DNA of 12,673 nt from positions 1 through 12,673 of the forward strand of contig JAGVEP010000082.1 in NCBI GenBank assembly GCA_020058145.1, in the 5' to 3' direction. Numbering within the stretch: position 1 is the first letter of the stretch; each line of letters opens with the position of its first letter. The position numbers and the translations under genes were made by a program. Source of the stretch: Phycisphaerae bacterium (lineage in GTDB: Bacteria; Planctomycetota; Phycisphaerae; UBA1845; Fen-1342). Of this stretch, positions 1-5,534 are shown in pieces. The notes below the pieces were generated by a model. The model worked only from the letters and a program-made list of their open reading frames with translations, ran no database searches and was not told the DNA's origin.

Positions 1-12
1 CGGGTGGAGCGC

Positions 13-32
13 CGCCCGGCGCAAGCCGGGCG
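13..32. repeat. GC-rich perfect hairpin at the left edge
   Basis: Positions 13-20 and 25-32 are perfect 8-bp inverted arms around a GCAA tetraloop (GNRA type). No T-run follows on either strand, so it is not a clear intrinsic terminator. It could be the 3' end structure of a gene lying off the left edge, or part of a dispersed GC-rich repeat: the bases just before it include GGGTGGAG, which recurs at 5432-5439. Confidence 0.45.
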
Positions 33-59
33 CAGCGGAAGCCACAAAATTCGCCGCTA

Positions 60-87
60 TTGTGACTCTCCGACGATTCCATACACT
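60..87 (+). promoter_or_regulatory. possible sigma70-like promoter of the MmeI-like gene
   Basis: TTGTGA (60-65) and TACACT (82-87) are separated by 16 bp and each match the sigma70 consensus at 4 of 6 positions. Transcription would begin around 94, only a few bases before the ATG at 98, giving a nearly leaderless mRNA. This fits the absence of a Shine-Dalgarno site there and argues against the GTG at 62, which would lie inside the promoter. Weak match; inference only. Confidence 0.3.
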
Positions 88-97
88 ACGTTCTCTT

Positions 98-2875
98 ATG
101 CGCCTCTCCCTCTCTGAAATCCGCGCGAGCGCCATGCGGTTCACCGCCGAGTGGACCGACGCCGTCAGCGAACGGGCCGACGCCCAGACCTTCTGGACCG
201 ACCTCTTCGCCGTCTTCGGCATCAAACGCCGCAGCGTCGCCAGCTTCGAGGAAAAGGTCCGCAACCTCGGCGGAAAGTACGACCGCATCGACGTCTTCTA
301 CTCCGGCGTCATGCTCGGCGAGCACAAGTCCCGCGGCGAAGACCTTTCGAAGGCCGCCTCGCAGGCTTTCGACTACGTCCAGTCCCTCACACGCGAGCAG
401 CGGCACAGCGAGATCCCCAAGTTCATCGTCGTCTCGGATTTCGCCTGGATCGTGGTCTACGACCTGGATTCCGACGACCCCGCCGAGCCGGCGGCGAAGT
501 TCAAGACCGCCAAGCTCCACGAGAACATCAAACATCTGGGCTTCCTGTCGGGGTACACCACCAAGCCGGTCGATCCGGAAGACCCCATCAACATCGAGGC
601 CGTCGAAGTCCTCGGCAGGCTGCACGATGCGCTCGAAAAGGGCGGGTACACCGGCCACAAGCTCGAACGCTTCCTCGTCCGCGTGCTCTTCTGCCTCTTC
701 GCCGACGACACGGGCATCTTCGACCCCGACGCCTTCAAGACGATGGTCGAGGGCACCCACGCCGATGGCCGCGACCTCGGCTCCATGCTCGCCCGCCTCT
801 TCGACGTGCTGAACACCGACAAGCCGCAGCGCCCCAAGTCCCTCCCCGACGAACTCAAAGACCTCCCCTACGTCAACGGCGACCTCTTCGCCGAGGATCT
901 GGGCTTCGCCGACTTCACCAAGTCCATGCGGGAGGCGCTGCTCGAGTGTTGCAGGCTCAACTGGTCCAAGATCAGCCCCGCCATCTTTGGCTCGCTCTTC
1001 CAGTCCATCATGGCCGGGGAGGAGGGCCGGAAGAAGCGGCGTCAGACCGGGGGGCACTACACCTCCGAGCGCGACATCATGAAGCTGATCCGGAGCCTCT
1101 TTCTCGACGATCTTCGCGCCGAGTTCACGGCCTGCGGCCAGGACAGGAAAAAGCTCCAGGCCTTCCACGACAAGCTCGCCTCGCTGCGCTTCCTTGACCC
1201 CGCCTGCGGCTGCGGCAACTTCCTCGTCATCACCTACCGCGAGCTACGGCTGCTCGAACTCGAAGTGTTGCTCGCGCTCCACGGCGGCAAGATCGACTCG
1301 GCCCGGCTGCTGCTTGATTCGCTCCTCAAGGTCGACGTCGATCAGATGCACGGCATCGAGATCGAGGAGTGGCCCGCGCGGATCGCCGAGGTGGCGATGT
1401 GGCTCATCGACCACCAGATGAACCAGAAGGTCGGCGAGGCCTTCGGCCAGCCCGTGCTGCGCTTGCCGCTGAAGAAGAGCGCGAAGATCGTGGTGGGGAA
1501 CGCGCTGCAAACCGATTGGAACAGCGTGCTGCCCGCCAAGCGGTGCAGCTATGCGCTGGGGAATCCGCCGTTTGTGGGAAAGCAATTCATGACCGAGGCT
1601 CAGCAGGCGGATATGGAGCATGTCTGCGGCCATATCAAGGGTCATGGCCTGCTCGACTATGTGACCGCCTGGTATCTGACCGCGGCAGCGTACCTCAAGG
1701 ATACTTCCGCCCGGGCAGCCTTTGTCTCAACCAACTCGATCTGTCAGGGTGAGCAAGCCGCGACCTTGTGGCCGTCGCTGCTCGCCGCCGGGGTGCATAT
1801 CCACTTCGCGCATCGCACTTTCCAGTGGATGAGCGAAGCGCGTGGAAAGGCCCACGTGCATGTGGTCATCGTCGGCTTCGCCATGCGCAATGGACGCGGC
1901 AAGACGATCATCGACTACGGCGACGATGAATCGAGTCCGACCGCAACGCCGGTCACGCGCATCAACCCGTACCTGGTCGAAGGGCCGAATGTGGTCGTCG
2001 TCTCGCGTACCGAGACTCTCTGCGACGTCCCGCCCATTGTCTTTGGCAGCATGCCGAATGATGGCGGGCATTTGCTGCTTTCGGATGATGAGAAACGCAC
2101 GCTTCTTCGAGCGGAGCCGGCCGCCAGGCCCTTCATTCGAAGGTTCTACGGGTCGGAGGAGTTCATTAACGGCATCAACCGTTGGTGCCTCTGGCTCGTG
2201 GATTGCGCCGCAGCGGACCTTCGGCGCATGCCCGAAGTCATGAAGCGGGTCGCCGCGGTGAAAAAACACCGGCTGGCCAGTGCGAGAGAAACAACGCGCG
2301 GATTGGCCGAGACCCCGGCCCTGTTTGGCGAGATTCGGCAACCCAGGACGAAATACCTGCTGATCCCGTCCGTCTCTTCAGAATCGCGCCGCTATATCCC
2401 GATCGGGTTCTGCAAGCCCGACGTTGTCGCCAGCAACCTCGCGCTCGTGGTTCCCCGCGCCACGCCCTTCCACTTCGGCGTCCTCACCAGCGAAATGCAC
2501 ATGGCCTGGGTCCGCCAAGTCTGCGGGCGCCTGGAGTCCCGGTACCGCTACTCCAACAAGCTCGTCTACAACAACTTCCCCTGGCCGCAGAGCGTGAGCG
2601 ACAAGCAGAAAGCTGCCGTCGAATCCGCCGCCCAGGCCGTTCTCGACACTCGCGATCAATTCAAGGGCCAGACCCTCGCGGACCTGTACGACCCCCTGGC
2701 CATGCCCAAGGCTCTCCGCGACGCCCACGCGGACCTCGACCGCGCCGTCGACAAGTGCTACCGCCCCGCCCCCTTCGCGAGCGAGCGCGCCCGCGTCGAA
2801 TACCTCTTCGATCTCTACCAGCGCCTCACCGCGCCCCTGACCGCCCCCGCCAAAGGCCGCGCCAGGAAACGCTGA
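98..2875 (+). CDS. MmeI-like (type IIL) bifunctional restriction endonuclease/DNA adenine methyltransferase
   Basis: A single-chain restriction-modification enzyme of about 925 residues (MmeI is 919). Family members bind one asymmetric site, methylate adenine on one strand for protection and cut about 20 bp away. Seen, numbering from the ATG at 98: nuclease motif D65-X9-E75-H-K77, the exact MmeI spacing; a helical connector; motif X GGHYTS (318-323); SAM-binding motif I DPACGCG (367-373); catalytic motif IV NPPF (489-492), the gamma-class N6-adenine signature; a target-recognition region at roughly 570-800; and a C-terminal part with NNFPWPQ and LADLYDPLAMP, typical of the family. The ATG at 98 starts MRLSLSEIR, as family N-termini do; an in-frame GTG at 62 adds 12 unlikely residues. 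No separate methylase, specificity or nuclease gene is adjacent, as expected. Roughly 1560-2350 uses more A/T-ending codons than the flanks. The recognition sequence cannot be predicted by eye. Confidence 0.93.
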   Translation: MRLSLSEIRASAMRFTAEWTDAVSERADAQTFWTDLFAVFGIKRRSVASFEEKVRNLGGKYDRIDVFYSGVMLGEHKSRGEDLSKAASQAFDYVQSLTREQRHSEIPKFIVVSDFAWIVVYDLDSDDPAEPAAKFKTAKLHENIKHLGFLSGYTTKPVDPEDPINIEAVEVLGRLHDALEKGGYTGHKLERFLVRVLFCLFADDTGIFDPDAFKTMVEGTHADGRDLGSMLARLFDVLNTDKPQRPKSLPDELKDLPYVNGDLFAEDLGFADFTKSMREALLECCRLNWSKISPAIFGSLFQSIMAGEEGRKKRRQTGGHYTSERDIMKLIRSLFLDDLRAEFTACGQDRKKLQAFHDKLASLRFLDPACGCGNFLVITYRELRLLELEVLLALHGGKIDSARLLLDSLLKVDVDQMHGIEIEEWPARIAEVAMWLIDHQMNQKVGEAFGQPVLRLPLKKSAKIVVGNALQTDWNSVLPAKRCSYALGNPPFVGKQFMTEAQQADMEHVCGHIKGHGLLDYVTAWYLTAAAYLKDTSARAAFVSTNSICQGEQAATLWPSLLAAGVHIHFAHRTFQWMSEARGKAHVHVVIVGFAMRNGRGKTIIDYGDDESSPTATPVTRINPYLVEGPNVVVVSRTETLCDVPPIVFGSMPNDGGHLLLSDDEKRTLLRAEPAARPFIRRFYGSEEFINGINRWCLWLVDCAAADLRRMPEVMKRVAAVKKHRLASARETTRGLAETPALFGEIRQPRTKYLLIPSVSSESRRYIPIGFCKPDVVASNLALVVPRATPFHFGVLTSEMHMAWVRQVCGRLESRYRYSNKLVYNNFPWPQSVSDKQKAAVESAAQAVLDTRDQFKGQTLADLYDPLAMPKALRDAHADLDRAVDKCYRPAPFASERARVEYLFDLYQRLTAPLTAPAKGRARKR

Positions 2876-2925
2876 CCGGCCCCCGCGCCACGCGCCCTCC
2901 TCCGCCCCGCCGGCCTCAGCGCATG

Positions 2926-2960
2926 GCTTCCTCTGTGCCCTCTGTGCCTCTGTGGTGAAG
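2926..2960. repeat. short tandem CACAGAGG-type repeat (three copies)
   Basis: CCTCTGTG occurs at 2930-2937, 2939-2946 and 2947-2954 (CACAGAGG on the other strand), bounded by CTTC at 2927-2930 and GAAG at 2957-2960, so the element as a whole is also roughly symmetric. It lies in the spacer between two convergent genes. From memory, similar CACAGAGG-containing intergenic strings occur in many environmental genomes; I cannot verify that here. Function unknown. Confidence 0.7.
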
Positions 2961-2986
2961 TCGAGTCCGAGTTTTGGGCTGTGTTT

Positions 2987-3012
2987 CGCGGGCGGGGACG
3001 CCCACGCCACCC
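2987..3012 (+). repeat. dispersed GC-rich intergenic repeat, copy 1
   Basis: This 26-bp stretch matches the reverse complement of 5432-5456 with one single-base gap and one mismatch. It contains a small palindrome (GGGCG, GGGA, CGCCC). The two copies are in opposite orientation, both outside genes, about 2.4 kb apart. It carries no coding sign and may be a REP-like or planctomycete intergenic repeat. Confidence 0.6.
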
Positions 3013-3020
3013 TCAGCCTG

Positions 3021-3060
3021 GCAAACAAAGGGACGCCCGCGTCGTAAAACGCGGACGTCC
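3021..3060 (-). terminator. probable intrinsic terminator of the xer gene
   Basis: On the minus strand, arms 3060-3056/3035-3031 (5 bp) and 3054-3049/3042-3037 (6 bp) flank one mismatch and a 6-nt loop. They are followed by the T-rich CTTTGTTTG (3030-3022). It begins 35 nt after the stop codon at 3095 in a convergent spacer, where termination is expected. The T-run is interrupted, hence moderate confidence. Confidence 0.6.
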
Positions 3061-3094
3061 GGCTGTGCGCTGTCAGGAGGTCCCGCCGGCGTCT

Positions 3095-4153
3095 TCACGC
3101 CCGCGGGTGGGACTTGTCGTAGTTCTCTTTGACGGTCTGGCCGCTCAGGTGCGTGTAAATCTGGGTCGTACTCAAGCTCTGGTGCCCCAGCAGCTCCTGC
3201 ACGCTGCGCAGGTCAGCCCCACGCTGCAGCATGTGCGTCGCAAAACTGTGCCGCAACGTGTGCGGGCTCACCGACAGATCGAGCCCGGCGTCCAGCAGGT
3301 ACTTGTCCAACTTGCGGCGGACGCTGCGCGTGCTCAGCCGCCGGCCGTGCTTGTTGATAAACAGCGCCTCGGCGTCGAACGTGGTCGCGCGCGGGTCGTT
3401 TCGCCGCAAATCGAGAAAGTGCAGAATCTGTCGCACGGCGCCCGGTCCGAGCGGAATCACGCGGCGTTTCTTGCCCTTGCCGGCGACCCGCACCACGTTG
3501 CCGGCCAGGTCAACATCGCCGACATCGAGCGCGATCAGCTCGCTAACGCGCATCCCGGTGGAATACAGCGTCTCGAGCATCGCGCGGTCGCGCGCCCCGA
3601 GCAGCGTGGTCGTGTCCGGATTCGCCAGCAGCTTCTCGATCTGCTCCACCTCGAGGTACTTCGGCAGGCGCTTGTCCTGCTTCGGCGTCCGGATCGCCGT
3701 GACCGGGTTGCTGGTCAAATACCCCCGGCGGACCAGGAACTTGTAGAAGCTCCGCATCGTCGCCAGCTTGCGCGCTACCGTGCTCTTGCAATAGTTGTGC
3801 TCGCGCAGCTCCGACATCAGGTCCCGCACATGGTCCGTGTTCACTCCCAGCAACAGCCGGTTCAGCTCTTCGCTGATCGTGCCCGGCGGCGGCGCAAGCT
3901 TGGACATGTCGTCGATCTTCCCGTTGCCCGCGGCCGACTCCGCGGCGCTGCGCTGCCGCTGGAAGCACAGATAGCCGCAGAACTGCTGCAAATCGGCGGC
4001 ATAGCACTTGGCCGTGTGCGGGGAAAAGTGGCGCTCCGCCTGAAGATAATTGACGAACTGCTGAACGAGGCTGGCCTGTTCGCTCGTGCGTCCATCGCCT
4101 TCGGAGAGGCCGGTTGGGTTGTGGGCTCCGGTTGCCATAATAGTGTTCCACAT
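3095..4153 (-). CDS. xerC: tyrosine recombinase, XerC/XerD family
   Basis: Site-specific recombinase of the lambda-integrase family; XerC/XerD act at dif sites near the terminus to resolve chromosome dimers. Seen, numbering from the ATG at 4153: an N-terminal SAM-like core-binding domain (about 25-145), then the catalytic domain with R202 (STGMRVSEL), K226 (AGKGKKR), H298 and R301 (PHTLRHSFATHML), H324 (LGHQSLS) and nucleophile Y333 (TTQIYTH); all six key residues are present. At 352 residues it is longer than the usual 300; the extra length is mainly a linker of about 40 residues (65-105) inside the DNA-binding domain. The ATG at 4153 has AGGG 9 nt upstream; a TTG at 4174 and an ATG at 4138 are alternatives. 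It follows the small gene 4187-4411 by 33 nt on the same strand, so it is probably co-transcribed. XerC rather than XerD is a guess. Nothing suggests a phage integrase. Confidence 0.9.
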   Translation of the reverse strand: MWNTIMATGAHNPTGLSEGDGRTSEQASLVQQFVNYLQAERHFSPHTAKCYAADLQQFCGYLCFQRQRSAAESAAGNGKIDDMSKLAPPPGTISEELNRLLLGVNTDHVRDLMSELREHNYCKSTVARKLATMRSFYKFLVRRGYLTSNPVTAIRTPKQDKRLPKYLEVEQIEKLLANPDTTTLLGARDRAMLETLYSTGMRVSELIALDVGDVDLAGNVVRVAGKGKKRRVIPLGPGAVRQILHFLDLRRNDPRATTFDAEALFINKHGRRLSTRSVRRKLDKYLLDAGLDLSVSPHTLRHSFATHMLQRGADLRSVQELLGHQSLSTTQIYTHLSGQTVKENYDKSHPRA

Positions 4154-4186
4154 TTCGCTTGCCCTGTGCCGCAATAGCGGCGGTCG

Positions 4187-4411
4187 TTAGCCCTGCTCCA
4201 ACGGGAGGACCGCCTCGCACTCGCATTGGGACAGTTGCTGCCCCATGCGGTACGACAGGACGGCGGCGTCAAACCAGTCGAACTCGCAATCCGGATCGTC
4301 GGCGAGCATCACGAAGCTGCCCAGGAGATCCGCCTCGCGTCCTTCTACGTAACGAAAGACGTAGCGGTGTTCCCCTTTGACCATGCTCAGACTGCGACGC
4401 GCCGGACTCAT
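4187..4411 (-). CDS. small conserved-looking hypothetical protein (74 aa)
   Basis: I do not recognise a family. The 74-residue product is acidic in its middle (LADDPDCEFDWFDAAVLSYRMGQQL), has no signal peptide or membrane segment, and looks like a small soluble alpha-helical protein. Three points support a real gene: the start ATG overlaps the stop of the upstream lipoprotein gene as ATGA (4411-4408), the mark of translational coupling; GAGG lies 7 nt upstream (4422-4419); and the residue composition is protein-like rather than the Arg/Pro-rich pattern of spurious frames in GC-rich DNA. An internal ATG at 4384 is a weaker start. It sits between the lipoprotein gene and xer. Two cysteines near the C-terminus (CEC) could bind metal, which is speculation. 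Confidence 0.7.
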   Translation of the reverse strand: MSPARRSLSMVKGEHRYVFRYVEGREADLLGSFVMLADDPDCEFDWFDAAVLSYRMGQQLSQCECEAVLPLEQG

Positions 4412-5154
4412 AACTTCGCCTCGTTCGGCTGGACCGCCGTGCGGTCACTAGCTTCCAGCCGTTCCGTCGTCAAGATTAGCTCCCATGTGCAATAACGGAC
4501 GTAGAGTTCTTGCGATTGAACGTACTTCCTCCACGCATAGGGGCTGTCATGCCCCTCACGCTTGGCGGCGTAGGCGCGAACTTCTGACAGCGTTTTCTCA
4601 TCCGCCGCGTTGAAGACGCGCTGAATCTGTCGGCAGGGGCCAAAATTCCTATGGTCTGATAACTCGACAGCGACAGTTCCTGCATTCGGGGACGCTTCCG
4701 TCCCAAAACTCACCGGTCCATCGTCTGGTTTGGCTGAGTACCACTGCATTATTAGGCCGACAACCGGCGGATAGTAGGGATTATACTCGGTCACCGCAAC
4801 AACCACGGTAGCATCGGCTCCCAAAGCACTCGCCAGGGCTATAGCGTCTTCCGGGGTCTCCACGGCGCGCTTGCCGCGCCGCTCGAGTTCCGCTAGCGTC
4901 AGATTCACCGGCACGACCGCAAATCCTTCAAACGAAAGGAATTCCGATGCGATCAGGTCGGTCAGTTTCAGCGGGTCAAAGTCCTGACTCCCGCTTAAAT
5001 TCAATACCGGCGCCAGCGCCAGAACCCGGGGTGTCGGGTGTGGCGACGGACCCGTCGGATTGCGCTGCGCACAACCCGCCAGAGCCGTTACGGTTGAGAA
5101 AATCAGCACGGCCCGCCAACACGGGCGATGCACGAATTGAGCCAGTGTGGCCAT
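4408..5154 (-). CDS. predicted lipoprotein of unknown function
   Basis: Seen, from the ATG at 5154 (248 residues): a basic N-terminus, a hydrophobic stretch (15-27) and a lipobox LAGC with C28, so the protein should be lipidated and held at an envelope membrane. The mature part opens with a Pro-rich linker, then VLALAPVLNLSG followed by an alpha/beta pattern ending in VTEYNPYYPP. This order recalls the N-terminal fold of TolB/FlgO/CsgG/LpoB-like envelope proteins, but only by pattern, so I assign no function. The C-terminal part is polar and helical. The start at 5154 is supported by GAGG at 5163-5160 and by a TATAAT box at 5200-5195, which rules out the longer frame starting at 5238; an ATG at 5172 is possible. 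The gene overlaps the next one by ATGA. Its codons are less GC3-rich than those of its neighbours. Confidence 0.8.
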   Translation of the reverse strand: MATLAQFVHRPCWRAVLIFSTVTALAGCAQRNPTGPSPHPTPRVLALAPVLNLSGSQDFDPLKLTDLIASEFLSFEGFAVVPVNLTLAELERRGKRAVETPEDAIALASALGADATVVVAVTEYNPYYPPVVGLIMQWYSAKPDDGPVSFGTEASPNAGTVAVELSDHRNFGPCRQIQRVFNAADEKTLSEVRAYAAKREGHDSPYAWRKYVQSQELYVRYCTWELILTTERLEASDRTAVQPNEAKL

Positions 5155-5194
5155 CCCAGCCTCGGCGCCCATGGCGCCCCTGGCCCGCCACATG

Positions 5195-5224
5195 ATTATA
5201 GGCCGTGCGTCAATACGTTGTACA
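5195..5224 (-). promoter_or_regulatory. sigma70-like promoter of the lipoprotein/small-protein/xer unit
   Basis: On the minus strand a perfect TATAAT (5200-5195) lies 18 bp downstream of TGTACA (5224-5219, 4 of 6 matches to TTGACA). The predicted transcript starts near 5188, about 34 nt before the ATG at 5154. This fixes the lipoprotein start downstream of the first possible in-frame ATG. Confidence 0.55.
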
Positions 5225-5430
5225 CTGGCAATTTGCACGCCAACCTCACCCGGCGGCCCCGAAAGCCACCCAGCACCACATTTCTGAGCGCGGCGTCGCC
5301 CCTGGGCGGACGCACACCAAGAGACCGCCGGACCGCTTGGTTATCGGTACGACTGAGGCTCAGGATTGACCGCCGAGGGGGTAAATGCGCGGTTGCTACT
5401 GTGCTGCCTCGTTATGAACCGCACATAATC

Positions 5431-5487
5431 TGGGTGGAGTGGGCGTCCCGCCCGCGCCTCGGGCGGCCAAGATGGCCACCCCACCCA
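5431..5487. repeat. dispersed GC-rich repeat, copy 2, within a large inverted repeat
   Basis: Outer arms TGGGTGG (5431-5437) and CCACCCA (5481-5487) are perfectly complementary. Inside them CCGCCCG (5448-5454) pairs with CGGGCGG (5460-5466) around a 5-nt loop. The left part, 5432-5456, matches the reverse complement of 2987-3012 with one gap and one mismatch. It is non-coding and lies between two minus-strand genes. Confidence 0.6.
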
Positions 5488-5514
5488 TGCGCGCCGGCCA
5501 CCCCACCCATGCGC
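5474..5514. repeat. two tandem copies of a 19-bp motif, 22-bp period
   Basis: The 19 bp at 5474-5492 are repeated without change at 5496-5514, separated by 3 bp. The motif is GGCCACCCCACCCATGCGC. The first copy overlaps the right arm of the inverted repeat at 5431-5487, so the second copy gives that structure an alternative pairing partner. It lies 21 bp beyond the dsbD stop codon. Confidence 0.75.
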
Positions 5515-5534
5515 TGACATTGTAAGTCACTGCA

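Larger units (their letters stand above)
5239..5534. other. non-coding spacer between the lipoprotein gene and dsbD
   Basis: I see no convincing gene here. A plus-strand open frame runs through it but is Arg/Pro-rich and crosses the repeats and the promoter. The left part lies upstream of the lipoprotein promoter. The right part (5431-5514) is a compact repeat block, described separately, that starts 21 nt past the dsbD stop codon. Both flanking genes are on the minus strand, so the block lies at the 3' end of dsbD and may help end or stabilise its transcript, although no T-run is present. Confidence 0.5.

Noticed and set aside
86..1168. Long minus-strand open frame opposite the MmeI-like gene
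   Set aside because: Glu/Gly/Val-rich low-complexity product with no motifs. It is the mirror of a GC3-rich real gene with recognised catalytic motifs on the other strand.
2640..3060. Mobile-element boundary around the MmeI-like gene, with xer as its integrase
   Set aside because: The recombinase is of the housekeeping Xer type, sits in another transcription unit, and no direct repeats, tRNA or attachment site flank the gene.
2981..4177. 398-residue plus-strand open frame opposite the xer gene
   Set aside because: Runs through the terminator and repeat and covers the whole antisense of a recombinase with all catalytic residues. Arg/Gln/Ala-rich with no domain pattern.
5431..5514. CRISPR array
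   Set aside because: Only two units with a 3-bp gap. No spacers and no cas genes.
5128..5517. Plus-strand open frame of 129 codons in the dsbD/lipoprotein spacer
   Set aside because: Arg/Pro-rich and crosses the -10 box, the inverted repeat and the tandem repeat. No ribosome-binding site.
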